The notes: a model not told the origin generated them from the sequence alone. A stretch of DNA of 64,000 nucleotides from Liolophura sinensis (GCF_032854445.1 NC_088306.1:12891386-12955385), one strand, 5' to 3'. Numbered from the stretch's first letter, positions 34,406 to 47,310 are shown. Translations and numbers: made by a program.

Positions 34406-35461
34406 CCTCTGGAATTTTAACCAAACCTATAATTCTCGTATACGTTTAACACCCAGGTGAAATGGAGCATATATCCCCAGTGTGCTTTATTTGAATCGAG
34501 CCGATCTAGTAAATCTGCTGGTTTGGTCTGGTAGAGCTCGTCTGCCTTTTGTTACATCTTTTGTTTGTCAGCCAAACTGCCGAAGACCTTAACTACAACA
34601 ACACTTAAATGTTACTGAATTATTATTGTCTTATTGCTCTATGTATATGAGGATGTTTACCTTAATGAGCAAGATAGCGTGAGAGCAAGAACGCATGACA
34701 GTAAGACGGCAAGAGAACAAGAAAGGCCAAGAAAGCTTACATAGACAGTATTAAGTTTATAAGGAGACAATTAGGGGATGAATGTGTAGGCCAGTCGTTT
34801 GCTTCGAAGCCGATCACAAGCTTTTGCAGACCGACGACAGCCAATGAAGACCAGGTCAAAATAAATAAAAGAAAATGAGAAATGTTTAATTTTTCTGCAG
34901 TAGAAAGAGAAAAATCCTGAGTCTGGTTCCTTTTTTTAAAAATCTAAATCAATGGAAATCCACAGGTGTGTAGATCGTGAGACTAACCATATACACAAAT
35001 GTAGCCTATATTTAAAATGATATATTTGAAATGTACAAGGCAAAGCAGGAGAAAAAATGAAGACTGTCTATTTTTACACGGTTCTATATGCCACAACGAT
35101 TAATAATAAAATGTATCGCCAAACAAATGTGGAAAACTATTTTCTTTTAATTCATCACAGATTGCGTGCACAAAAATGTTAACTGGGCGGTTTGACAGTT
35201 ATGAACATTTCCAGAAAGTGACCAGTCCCGCTTGACATTTTTCGAAATAAGTTTCCTCAGTCCCGGTCAAATCAAGACAAATATGTAAATGTTTGTCTCA
35301 GCAAGTTTTACCTGATTACAAGCTCGGAGAACATATGCAATAAAGTTAACATAGAGATATAGTATTATACTGATGTTTTTGAGGGAGCATCGAGCAACCA
35401 CCAATTCACATTAATGGAAAGCATTATCACTCTCCAACATTACTAAGCCGATATCCAGATA

Positions 35462-35940
35462 TCACTTAACAAATGAGAACGTGTCAGAGCAATCCAGGCT
35501 GTTTGCGACTGTTATCATATCCTTTATCTGGTTAGGAACGGGCAGACACTCCACCTTACTTTGTAAGGAACCGACAAGAACCTTTCTGACACATCGCACG
35601 CACGCCTCTAACAAGGGCACGGGGTTGCTTGCCAAGTCTTGTAGCCACTCGAAGAACTCCGGATTACGCTGCAACGAAAACGGGATTTCCTCTCCAACAA
35701 TAAACCGCTTTAGGTACCTCACAGACTGCAGACTGCATCCAGACAAGACAAGAAGCCTTGCAATCTCCATATGTCCCAGAAGTAAGGCCAACTGTAGAGC
35801 GTCCATGGTATAGTCCACATCACAGCGATGAACGATACTCATCTGATTCGTCTGGCAGGGCCACTCTAGCAAGACTCTTACCACAGAGACGCTGTTCTTG
35901 CCTGTGGCGATGATCAGAGGTGTAGCCCCAGACGGTTCAA
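35462..35940 (-). CDS. ASB gene A exon 3 with SOCS box
   Basis: The 479-nt exon runs from EPSGATPLIIATGKN to the stop at 35462-35464. The acceptor gctgttgtag is the edge of a 27-bp tandem array in the intron. It encodes the last ankyrin repeats and the SOCS box. Confidence 0.9.
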
Positions 35941-38678
35941 CTACAACAGCAGATCATAAAGGCTCAATTGTAACGGCAGATCATAGTGACTCAAATACAA
36001 CAGCAGATATCATAAAGCCTCAACTACAACAGAAGATCGTCAAGGCTCAACTGTAACTGCAGATCATAAAGGCTCACATACGACAGGAGATCATAAAGAG
36101 TGAAGTACAGCGGCAGGACGTAAAGGCTCAAGTACAACAGCAGGTCGTAAAGGCTCAAGTAAAACCGCGGGTCGTAAAGGCTTAAGTACAGCTGCAGGTC
36201 GTAAAGGCTCTAGTACAGCCGCAGGTCGTAAAGGCTCTGGTACAGCAGCAGGTCGTAAAGGCTCAAGTACAGCAGCAGGTCGTAAAGGCTCAAGTACAGT
36301 AGCAGGTCGTAAAGGCTCTAGTACTGCGGCAGATTATAAAGGTCTGTAGGTGGCATATTCGAAACCGTCCCGTTGACAGCTGTTGTTATGAGCGAAATAG
36401 TCATTAGTAGACCTGTGCCATAATACACCACGTTCCGGGAAATAAATAAACAGATAAATGAAATAAACCATGCTACAAATTTGGTGTGCTAGGATGACGC
36501 TCACAGCTCATAAGGTGACGAAAAAAGCTGACAGTTATGTGGATTTTGGATAAATGTTAGCTCTAATTCGCTGACAATTGAACATTTCAACCAAAATGAC
36601 ATGATTTTTGTTTGGCATAGTTTAAGATTATTTTACTTACACAGCAGCCATGATTACAGGTAACGGAGATTTGAATAACCCTGAAAGAACACGCACATTG
36701 TGCTCACCCTTTATCTGACAAATAACTCTGCACAAACGGTCCTTTTGCTTGAGATCCCTTCTTCTGCATATGTTTATATACAAACAAGTTACAACATACA
36801 GGTTATTAGACATACTGTACAGAGAAGAAACAGTTTAACTAAGGCGTATGCGTATATACTTACATCTTATGTTGGGATTTGCCCCATTATCAAGAAAATA
36901 TTGGGCCAGTTCTGCGTTATCCACAGAGGCACAGCCAACCAGTGGGTTACATTGATCTTGGGACATGTTGAGGTTGCTTTGATACTGAGTCAGCATGACG
37001 ATGATCACCATACCGTCGGGCTCCACTACACACGGTCCACCCGCCGTGGTTTTTCGGGCAAACCGATAGATGGCATTCGTCAGTGGCGTTCTCAACCCGC
37101 CATCTATTGTATTGACATCAGCTCCTGCCGTAAGCAGAATTTCCACTGCCGCGATATTTCCCGCCAAGACGGCCATCTACCAAAGAAACGTGGAAGAGAA
37201 AAACATGCACTAAAACCCACAAACATATAGCAAAATGAATTAACGCGAGGCAGAGAGGATAGTGTAATGATTGGTCACTAGTTTCATGTAACCTCAATGT
37301 ATGTCCCTTTGCCATTTTAACATGCCCATGAGTTTGTGCCTATCAGGGTTATTATTAAATTGTCGTAGTGAGCACGTCCATAGGACCAAAACGTGAACAG
37401 TCGGAAAAAAGTAACACGGAAGCAACATTGCACGATACAGTACATGTTCAATACCATGTATCATACAACATTCACAGAAGATAGGTTTGCCCGTCTTTAA
37501 CCTATTCTGTTGTAAACTTTCTACAGAATGTTTTGCGCACCTATGGCATATTTTGTTGTCAATGATCTACATAGAGTTTGTCCGTCTGTGGCCTATTCTG
37601 TCGTCAACGTTCTACATAGCGCTTTGTGCGTCTGTGGCCTACTTAGTTGTCAACGTTCTACATAGAGTTTTGCGCCTTGTGGCCTATTCTTTGGAACCGT
37701 AATATATGTGAGTATAGAAATTGCAGTTTGCTCTGTTTAGGGAGGGAAACCATTCCCTACAACTGTGGTTCCTCTTACCTGTAGTGCTGTTCTCTTGCTC
37801 CGGAAATCTTTGAGTTCAAGTTTATAGCCAGCATCGACCATCATCTGTATGACTCCGCTATAATCTGAGCAGCCTTCCTTCTGAGACACGGCGGACATGA
37901 CCGGGGTGACGCCGTAACAGTCGTGACCACACACGTCAGCTCCATACTTCAGCAGCAGCCTCACCGACTCCAATGACCCGGACTCCGCGGCGCAGTGGAG
38001 AGCGGATTTCCCGAAGTGATCCTTATCGTCAACCAGATTTGGCTGCCGATCCAGAAGCATCTCACCAATTTCATGGTACTGTGTTATCATACAGTACATC
38101 AGCGGAGTCTGTCCCCATTTGTCTCGAATGTTGAGAAAGGCTCCATTCTCAACAAGGATCTTTGCACATAACAACTGTCCCTTTTCACAGCACACGTGCA
38201 GCAGAGACTTGGTACTGATGTTGGAGTAGTCTCTGTAAACCGTATTCATATTAGCACCATCATCCATCAGTTCTCTCAGCTTTTGAGGATCCCCATTCTT
38301 CACAGCATTGAACACCTCGACGTCCATCTGATCACGTTTCGCGGCCCTCTGCTCCCTTCTACTCTTGCCATCAACCTTCGCGGCTCTGCCCCCCGATTCC
38401 TCCTTCGTTCCAAAGCTACTTCGCAACCTCTCCTTAAGGCGCCCGTCCCTCAAACCTTTCCTGTTTTCTGCCTCAACATCATCCACATTTGGGCCTTTCT
38501 GAGAAGCAAAACTTGTAAGTTCTTCATTTTTGATCATCATATTACGGAGACGTTCTCTCAGTAGTCGATCACCAATGGACTTTCCTCCAATGTCGATATC
38601 ATCCACACTCGGGTTGCGACGGGCCCTGGAGCCTCCAGCATCACCTTCACTGTCGCCTGCATCCTTACGCGCAGCCAT
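35462..38678 (-). CDS. ASB-type gene A: ankyrin repeats plus SOCS box, three coding exons
   Basis: The exons join to 563 aa. Residues 1-115 are a charged, R/K/E-rich extension. Ankyrin repeats run from about 117 to 480, including TKSLLHVCCEKGQ, GQTPLMYCMITQ, GKSALHCAAESGS, TALQMAVLAGN (across the exon 1-2 joint) and GATPLIIATGKN. A SOCS box occupies about 511-548, with BC box PLLEACVRCV and Cul5 box LPVP. ASB proteins use the SOCS box to bind Elongin B/C and Cullin 5, and the ankyrin repeats to hold substrates for ubiquitylation. The substrate cannot be inferred. Gene B, immediately upstream in the same orientation, is a tandem paralogue with the same intron phases (0 and 1). The start ATG has A at -3 and G at +4. 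Confidence 0.9.
35941..36345. repeat. 27-bp minisatellite abutting the exon 3 acceptor of ASB gene A
   Basis: About 14 units of tacaacagcaggtcgtaaag plus gctcaag; those nearest the exon are more diverged. The unit contains the same pyrimidine-rich tract (minus strand ctgctgttgta) that serves as the functional acceptor of exon 3. Confidence 0.9.
36864..37176 (-). CDS. ASB gene A exon 2
   Basis: The 313-nt exon runs from MAVLAGNIAAVEILLTAGAD to DNGANPNIR. The acceptor on the minus strand is tttctttggtag and the donor gtaagt, phase 1. Confidence 0.92.
37494..37690. repeat. ~46-bp tandem repeat, about four copies
   Basis: Units contain gtctgtggcctattctgt, gtcaacgttctacatag and ttttgcgc variants. 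It lies in the first intron of ASB gene A, close to the exon 1 donor. Confidence 0.85.
37779..38678 (-). CDS. ASB gene A exon 1
   Basis: The exon encodes MAARKDAGDS to RSKRTALQ (300 codons) and ends at an in-phase gtaaga donor. It carries the charged N-terminal extension and five ankyrin-like repeats. Confidence 0.92.
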
Positions 38679-39635
38679 TGTTTTAATTACGTGAAAAAAT
38701 AGATTACACCTTCAAAACACACCTTCAATACTTGAGACCAGGATATTTCATGGTATACTATGTTTGATATTGCACATATCGTTCTGAAGCAAATGCGATA
38801 ACCGATTTATTGTCAAACTCCCGTTTACTTGCTCTTGTGGAAGGTCATCTATTTTCCCCGCAAACAGCTAGATCCTTTCACCAACATGTGGCAGACAAAT
38901 TAAGACTTCATACACATGAGCTATGAAACATATCCGGTGTTCCGAAACCGAGAGAGTCATTGAAGTCATCCGTCCTACAAACACAAGAATACTTTTTCAA
39001 AACGTCTCACTATGTGTTTGACTTTGTCTTTACCTATGCCTACATACGCCGCATATTAGTTAAACAAAATGGAAAGCAAAGCATTGTAAATCACAATATC
39101 TCCAAAATAATAGCGATTTCGAGAGACTTTCGAGGGGTAAACGGACAATGTTACTTCATCTGCTGCTTCAAATGTCTCAAAATCATTAATAATCTTCTTA
39201 CAACTTTAGGCCTAAGTGCATGCTAGGTTCTGAATCTCAAAAAGTGTCTTTGGTTTGAATTGAATTGGTTGATTATCGCCGTTGTTAATTTATTGTCTGT
39301 AAAGACAATGAGAAGAAAGTTGTGCACCCAATACGAAATTAATTCTGTATAGCCACAGTTTCGTAATATATCAACAGACTCAACAGTCACCTCTTGCTTT
39401 CTATGAAAGTGATTGGCATCTACCAAAAGCAGAGAAATCCAAAATATCTACACTTATTGTACAACGTTTTACCTGTCGGGCAGGTGTCCTTTGCAAGGCT
39501 CATTGACCAAGTGAGCTACGAAATTATGTCTAGACGTAGTGTATTTTGGGGGGGGACATATCAAACCCTGGAGATAATATTCCCATCTGACGTCACTGAA
39601 ATTTCATCAAAAAGGATTGACTAACAGGCTACACT
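38679..39635. other. Spacer between ASB genes A and B
   Basis: About 950 bases separate the start of gene A from the stop of gene B. It should contain the gene A promoter and the gene B 3' UTR. No TATA box or repeat is convincing. Confidence 0.5.
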
Positions 39636-40117
39636 TTAGGCATTATCCAAACGACCGTTTGAATTTGGGCTTAAAACATCCGACAGGGTTATCAAGTCTT
39701 TGGATTTTGATGGCAGCGGCAATGTAGACACTCTCTGTTCGACATCCTTCCCAAGAACTCGTCTGATGCAGAAGGCACATTCCTCAGACAAAGATCTAGG
39801 ATTGTTTGCCACTGTCCGCAGCCAGTCTAACAGATCTGGATTCTCCTGTAACGACACCGGTAGGTTCTCTGTGCACCAGACGTTTTTCAGATAACCAATC
39901 CTTTGAAGTCCATAACCTGTCATTACCAGAGTCCGCGTCATTTCTAAGTGACCGAGAAACACTGATATCTCGAAGGCGTCGAGACAATAATCTTGCCGCC
40001 GCCTTTGGATGCGTCCTTTCGGAGAGAGATTACAATTCCATTTGAGGAATACCCGAAAAACGTCCAGGTTGTTTTTGGTTGTGGCTAGAATCAGTGGTGT
40101 TGATCCGGTAGATTTAA
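39636..40117 (-). CDS. ASB gene B exon 3 with SOCS box
   Basis: The 482-nt exon starts KSTGSTPLILATTKNN after a ctaatttttgcag acceptor and ends SNGRLDNA with the stop at 39636-39638. The last ankyrin repeat and SOCS box are clearly readable, with no break in frame. Confidence 0.9.
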
Positions 40118-43100
40118 CTGCAAAAATTAGAGAAAATATAAGTTTCGCTTTACAAGAGAAACAGATGTCAAAACAGATTATGAAAATTAATTAAGAAGTA
40201 GATTTTAATTTGCAATTTAAGATCTTACAGACAACCAGCATGAATCACAGTCCAACTTCCAAGACAAGGATGTTTCAACAGAATAACTAACACCACAATG
40301 TGGCTGAAACCAAATATGTTTGACATTCAGTTTGACAAAAACAGTAGTAAATAGTTTTCAAGTGGTCAGAAATACAATGCATGTAACACCCATCTAAGAG
40401 CGTCAAAATACTTTGACCAATCCACAAGACCATACAGAGTCAATACTTAATCTATTAAGTTAGATCCTATAACCCAATACCTGCTAACAAACCAACAATG
40501 ACATCACGAATTGCTTCACGCACCCTTGATGTTATTTATTATTTTAAAAATTTGATTAAGACTATCTTAAAATTCGTTAAGACTATCCATCATGATTGTA
40601 GATTACAAAATAATGGGTGATAAATAGTCTTGCCCAAAGTTTAGAAGTTGTGAATGATGGCCATTGATGATAACTGACTTGTAAGTTTCCCTAACAATGT
40701 TTTATGCCGTAAGTTAAACACATCATTTTTCTGGGCCTTCCAAATATGATAAAGATAAGGCCTCATGGAGAGTGCTATCCTTAAATGGATAGATGAAATG
40801 TGGAGGATAAAATCACTTTTCTTTTCATCATCGGAAAGACAAACCTGGTCGTTCTTAAATATTCTTTGAGCAGTGATTGTTTTTAACCCGGAAACATCGA
40901 AAGCGTCCAAATAAGGTCATTTGTATACAGTGTAAATTTAAAGAATAATCTCTGCATATACTAAGGTTTGTACGTGAACAAATAAACTTTGTCGTTCACT
41001 GCGACATATTTTAATGTGTTGCGATACCTGAATGTCACATAGATGTACATGTTATTTATCAAAAAATCCAAACGTACTTCGAACTGTAAACCATCCTAAA
41101 GAATAGCAAGCTGAATGTTACACTGAAAAACTAAATGGTTTTGTAATGTGTTTTTTTTAACTTCTTGATAGCCCTGGTGTAATTAAAAATTTAAGCTGCG
41201 AAAGCTATACCACTGGTGTTCTCACCTATACGAAACTGGATCCACATAGCTTTGGAATTTTATTCACACCTTTATCAATGTGTGAAAAATTTAGTTTGAT
41301 CTTGAGCCTTTATAGGGCCGGCTTCACATGCCGACATATACAAATTCAGGATATTTACTAAACATTTTTATTCAATTAAAACACGATCTGGGATTCTGAC
41401 GCCAGAAGATTTTGGGGGTTGAGGTGGAGGGTGTGGGGATCTCCTTGTTGGTATTGTACTTTGACAGAACGTGTTGCCGTCATATCACCAACCTATAAGC
41501 ATATGTTGCAATCCCACAATTATAACAAAAGCGTAGATTATTCATTAAAAAAAAGGCCTAGACTAATGAATTAATTACACTGAATGTTGTTTAGCGCCAA
41601 AATCGACAAGTTTATACCTATAAATGATGGCGTGCAGTTTTAAGGATGGATTACACAGTTCGTGAGACTTTAGGGTAAACTATTGACTTTTACGTGCCAA
41701 CTTACCGACAAACATTCAAGCATGTGACTGGCAGAGTGTAGAATTTACCAATTCACTGTCGAAGCCTGGGTTTCAACCCGCAACTCGTGTGCAACCCATT
41801 CTTGCCAATCATGCATGACTAAAGGTTACGATCATCAGATCCACATGCCCTTAAAGACCTTAAACCACACTTTGTAATTGTAAGGGATAACAATTATGTG
41901 CCTTACACTGGACATCCACATCAGAGCCCTTCTCCAGAAAGTACTGAGCCAGTTCGCCACAATCCACAATAGCACAGGCGATCAGAGGGTTACAAAACTC
42001 CACCAGCGTCAGGTTAAGATCTGCTTTACTCTCCGTCAGCATCTTTATAATGGCCTCCCCCTCTGGATCGACGACACACGAGGTACAGTCGGGTGGTTTA
42101 CGAGCGAACCGGAATATAGCCGTGGTGAGAGGTGTCCGCCATCCCGAGTCCATCGTGTTCACATCTGCCCCGGCTGCTAACAACAATTCCACGGCAATGA
42201 TGTCCTTGGCGAAAACAGCCATCTGAGAGAAAATCAACATGAAGTGTAAAAGAAACCACACAGAGCAGCTAAGACAGTGTGATAGTTGGCAAATGGCCAC
42301 ACGCCATCGGTGAAATCTGAACTTTTGTCAATTTAAGTGAGGGTTTTATTCAAACTACTCATGTAAATGCATAAAAAGTAGCAACTGACGCTATTTACTT
42401 ATAGCTCAGAAGGGAGTACAGCTCAAAAATTCGTGTCTTGCCTGTTTTCTTTCTATATTATTTATTTATTTATTTTTAACAGAGATACATGTACAAGACA
42501 TTTTATTTGTTATAAAAACTGTTTAAAGGTTTAAATAAAATAATATCCTCTGGTTTAGAAAAGGAAAAAAAAATATCGAATCGCTCGTCTGCATAGAGCC
42601 CGTGATAAATGTTGTCTGAGCGGTTTTATGAATGAATGAATGAATGTATGCCTGACGTTTAACCTCGTAATTAGCAATTTTTCAGTCATATGACGAGGAG
42701 TAATTAGGTGTGTGTACAAACACTGGGTTTTTTTATATTTTTTATTTTTTTTGCAGGTCAAGTCATGCCGAAGACACTAGACATGACACCCCACCCAGTC
42801 ACAGTTTACTCATCCTGCCAACCACTCCTGTTTCCTTGCTCCACCACCTCAGTGCTGAGCGCCGAGCGAGACGCCAACAACATGAGCTAGTACCATTGTT
42901 AACGTCTTTCGTTTGGCCGACCCGAGTGTAATCCCGGATCTTCAGCCATCAAGGCGAACGCTTATACCACTGTGTCGGTCTATTTCTACAACATACAAAC
43001 CTACCTGAAGTGCGGTTCTCTTGCCCCTGAAATCCTTCATCTCCAAATCATAGCCTGCATCTATCATCATCTGTATCATTCGGTGTCGGTTTTGAGCCTC

Positions 43101-43631
43101 TGAGGTCAGCGTCACCGCCGTCATCACAGCGGTGATCCCGTCAGACGTGTGTAGACAGACGTCAGCGTTGTACTTCAGCAGGAGTTCCACAGCCTCGATG
43201 GAATCGGACTCTACCGCACAGTGCAGAGCCGTCTTGCCGAAGCGGTCTTGGTGATCCACTATGGTTGGATCTCTGGACAGCAACAGCTCGGCTATGTCAT
43301 GAACCTGAGTTATCATGCAGCACATGAGAGGAGATTGTCCCCAGTTGTCTCGCATGTTCACCAAGGCGCCGTGATGTAACAAAACCCGAGCACATTCTAT
43401 TCGATCTTTCTCGCAGGAGACGTGGAGAAGGGACTTCGTACTGACGCCGGTACAATCCTCAAATATAACGTCGACGTCGGCACCATTTTTGATGAGCTCT
43501 TCCAGTTTGGCGGGGTCGTTGTCGACAACAGCTTTGAAAAGGTCTGCTTCCATCTGAGCTTGCGTCTCGTGGTCAGGACTACCATCTCTACCGTTGACGG
43601 CCGCTGCCACTACCTCATCCACGCCAGCCAT
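39636..43631 (-). CDS. ASB-type gene B: ankyrin repeats plus SOCS box, three coding exons
   Basis: The exons join to 474 aa from the ATG at 43631 (MAGVDEVVAAAV; G at -3 and +4), the start that best matches MAARKD of gene A. Ankyrin repeats include TKSLLHVSCEKDR, GQSPLMCCMITQV, GKTALHCAVESDS, TALQMAVFAKD across the first joint and GSTPLILATTKNN. The SOCS box has BC box SLSEECAFCI (about 423-432) and Cul5 box LPLP (about 447-450). It shares exon order and intron phases with gene A but lacks the ~100-residue charged extension. The likely role is again a substrate receptor of a Cullin-5 ubiquitin ligase. An upstream in-frame ATG at 43682 is possible but has no counterpart in gene A. Confidence 0.9.
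40118..41906. other. ASB gene B intron 2
   Basis: About 1.8 kb of AT-rich unique sequence. No array or transposable element is recognised. Confidence 0.55.
41907..42222 (-). CDS. ASB gene B exon 2
   Basis: The 316-nt exon runs from MAVFAKDIIAVELLLAAGAD to EKGSDVDVQ, one codon longer than its gene A counterpart. The acceptor is attttctctcag and the donor gtaagg, phase 1. Confidence 0.91.
43005..43631 (-). CDS. ASB gene B exon 1
   Basis: The exon is 209 codons (MAGVDEV to GKRTALQ) with a gtaggt donor in phase 0, the same joint position as in gene A. Confidence 0.88.
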
Positions 43632-44875
43632 AACTGTTCTACATTGTGCATCCCACATAATTACACGTACAAGTATCCACATATTAAGCAATGCAACTGG
43701 ATTATTTACATGTAGTCCTTCATTGGGATCTTATCTTTGTATCTGGACATGAGAATACCATTTTCCTTAATTTATTGCGTGAGAAACTGAGAGAATACAA
43801 TTAGCTTGCAGCAAGGTGGAACATATATGACTGAATATGTCGAAAATTCTTAGATAGTAAACAAACCGTGCATGCATATTCTCTATACTCAAAAACTAGA
43901 TCTATTAATTTTAACAGAAAGTCTGTTGTCTGTTAGATGCTAGAATGCACTCTCTTATTGCAGAAGATTGCTCTGTTAAATATAACTCTTATACTAATTC
44001 AACACAAAGACTATTAGACTGATAGGATATTTTGTTGACTATGACAGAATTCATGTTTTAACAACAGAATCCATCCTACAATCACTCAGGCAGCAGACAG
44101 AATAATTTTTGGCGTGTACCATGGACTAACCGAAAACATCCATGCTGTGTTTGTAGGGCCGTTGGCCGTTTGCGCTGTCTAATACTCGTTGAAGATTACT
44201 TGTCTTCCTTCCACACGTATTTGTGTGTTACGCACTAGAAAGTTCGCCAGTTACTTGCCAAACGTCGGTGTTTTTGGCCTCCATGCACTCATAAAACTAA
44301 CAGGCATATAGAAATTAACAGTTAGAAATTGTTAAGTAGGCTTTCGGCATTATGCAACAACCAAATAAAATTTGGTATCGAAACACACCTTTATGATGCA
44401 TGTTCAAATAAACGTTATATATGCGCACTAAAGGCACGAGAATAAAACGGTCAATGTCTACAGTAAAAGAAAGCAAATAACTGTTAAAATGCACCGAATA
44501 ACATGCTGATAAACGACTGAAAGGGTTTTATGGGCTATGTGGATGAAGTTGCATGTCATTGATGTCAAACAGTAGTTCTAGTACCTCCCCTTTGGAAGAA
44601 AATCTTACAATTTGAAAAAAAAAAAAAAGGTACCGATACACGAAGGTTTGGATATAGTGTCCACTGGTCTTTCCACTGATGCTGTAGAAATCTGCTCATT
44701 GAATTAAGTTTGAGCAATTACACGAGAGAACTTGCAAGCAGTCCTAGGCTAAGCCTAAGTAAGGCGAAAACAGCAGTTTACTTAATTTCACCATTACACT
44801 ATATAATGACGTGCAGTTTTCAGCTACGCTCCTTCGTTCACGTGTTAAATTGAGGCACATGCAGGCCACTTCAGT

Positions 44876-45005
44876 CATCAGAGGCTAGATTTGAATAGTT
44901 TCATTCACTCCCCCGGTTGGTCTATTACGGCCGACTTATGATCAGCGGCTAGAGTTGAATCGTTTCATGTACACCCCCTGTTCGTCCGTCACGTCCGACT
45001 TGTGC
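44876..45005. repeat. ~64-bp tandem duplication
   Basis: Two diverged copies of a segment reading atcagaggctagatttgaat, agtttcat, cacgtccgact lie next to each other. Confidence 0.7.
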
Positions 45006-45423
45006 CAAGGGGAGATAAATCTAAATCCAGCACGTATTGCTAACATAAATGGGTTACTTGCCATTGGACACATAGGTTACGGATACATGTATATGTAATT
45101 CAAAATTTTATACCCAATTCGAAAAATGTAATAATGCGGCGCACTGATTAAATAATACTGACAAACACATATCGTAGGTTGGTGATAAATTAGTGCACTA
45201 TTATTCATTTCCATATGAATCAGCGAACCTTGGCCTAATGAGTTCAGAACTAGCATGGGACACCCATGAAATTGTAGTCTCACATTTTCACTGCTCGTGT
45301 GCCCGTTTGCACACTCCAACATTCCTCGCAGACCATTGTCTTCTACCATCATGATGTGCACATCTGTACGTACCACGTCAGGAAGTGTGTCAGTATCTTG
45401 CAATATGTCAGTGGTTAACACTC

Positions 45424-45490
45424 TATTTTCCTCTGCCTATAAAACTGACCGCTAGCATCTTGAATATGGTGTTAAACAACAATCAAATAA
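45424..45490 (+). mobile_element. SINE tail fragment
   Basis: ttttcctctgcctataaaac, tgaccgc and ggtgttaaacaacaatcaaa resemble the diverged SINE subfamily at 7545-7685. Confidence 0.55.
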
Positions 45491-47039
45491 AAGAAATAAC
45501 CTAAAATATATCAACTGATTTATAAACAGGATTGAAGCAATCTACACTTGGAGGTTACCATGGTGACAAAATGATAGGCCATAACAATTGGCAACAGTAT
45601 TTAAAAAAAGGCTGAAATTCAGATACCCACATGCTGTATACAAAAGTGCAAACAGCATGTGATAGTTTGGTGACAAATTCTACATTGTTTTGCATGGCAA
45701 CTGCAAAGGAAAGGGAAATGTAAGTGTTTGTGACTCAGTCCTATACAAGTACACTGACCATAAAGAAGATATAATGGTCATTCATTGGAGGAATTTAAAA
45801 ACAAAAAAGCATGGATCAACTATAAAACTTGTTTCAGTTATGTAAATTAAATCCTGTCTCATTTATGTCAATGTCACACCCTTACATGAGTTTAATCAAT
45901 CCTGTTAAGAGCATTCAAGACATTGGTAAATAATGTAGGCTTAGAGCCAAAAATGTACATGTATACAAGAACAAAAATAAATAAATGAATTAGTGTAGAT
46001 TAATAACAGACATGGGAAGTGGAGTCTTTGAAAAAAATGGTGAAATGTTCCCAACAGGACTTTACTGATCAAATGTAGTCACTTCCACACAAAATTTTGT
46101 AGAGTTAAATTTTAAAAGTTTTTGACCAGTGCATTTCCATGCCTGAAATTAACTGATTTTTGCACATGCATACCCATGCAGTCAACATCTTTCTGGTGCA
46201 TGACAAGTCTTTACATAAATCTACATGTACATCTCCCAATTTGTAAGTTGAGCGTACAAATGTTGAGCATACACATAAACCTGTAATGTGCTATTAATTT
46301 AATTGATGATGCACCATACTCATGATTTTTCAGTTTAGGTTTCGATCGAAAGCAGTGTGTTATCATGGGAAAATATGTTCATTCCGAACTGATGGCTGTG
46401 AAACATGTGGTCATGCCATTTGATAAGATTAAACAACACAGCCATACATGAACCAATCATTGTTATTTGAGGCATCTATCACGTCTCAACAACATAGAAT
46501 TGAAAAGTTTGCTCCAATTCAGATTGTGGTTTTTATTCTTTATAACTGCACAATGCTAAACTAGGCCGTTTAGTATTTATCTAGTCACTGACATTGAAAT
46601 TACATTATATCCAAGTGATGCCAGGTGTTTACTTCAGAAGTTTACAAATGTACAAATATTGTTCAATAACTTTAGACAAATATGTTGCCAACTTACATGA
46701 TGTGATTACCTAGAAAGACAAAAACAAGATTATTTTTTTCTGATTTTACAGCTCAAGATGTTTGTTTTATTAGAAACAATCAACCTTAAAGTACATTGAG
46801 ATGCACGAGTATTTTTAAAATCATTTAAACAAATGTGTCAGCTTTTTGAAACCAATCAACTTTCATTCTTGCTAAATGTGTAACTAAATTGCAACATTCC
46901 TCTGAAATATAACATTTTGCACCAAACACCAAAGGCAATTAGAAACAACTTGGAATGACTGAAAATTTTGCTTTTCACTACATATGTATGTAGGTACGCT
47001 TGAGGTTTTACATTGTACCTATTAACTTTTCACTCATAT

Positions 47040-47310
47040 GGGCCCAGTTGTTCAAAATTGGTTCAAGACTTAATACCAGATTTAAGTTTAAGCTGAGTGT
47101 TCAATTTTGTACTGAGTCTAAAAAAAAAGCTGTAAAACATAATATTAAATATGAACTAAACCTGCTCCTGCTATACTTTGACTTTGGAGAACTGCATTGG
47201 CTAGATAGAGTGACTAGATAAGTGACTAGATAGAGTTTTTCTAAAAATTTAAATATAAAATATGACTTAATACCAGGATTAGCTAATACATGTTTGAACA
47301 ACTGGGCCAT
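47040..47310. mobile_element. MITE candidate with ggcccagttgttcaaa terminal inverted repeats
   Basis: The left end reads ggcccagttgttcaaa and the right end tttgaacaactgggcc, a perfect 16-bp inverted pair about 240 bases apart. Inside, gacttaataccag recurs in direct orientation. ATG flanks both ends and could be a 3-bp target duplication. There is no coding capacity. Confidence 0.75.

Larger units (their letters stand above)
31654..35461. other. Intergenic, between the innexin gene and ASB gene A
   Basis: The innexin promoter and 5' UTR should lie at the left end. A 117-codon minus-strand open frame at 32638-32991 has no recognisable domain and is not called as a gene. SINE remnants are at 33998-34100 and 34225-34405. 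The rest is unique AT-rich sequence. Confidence 0.5.
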
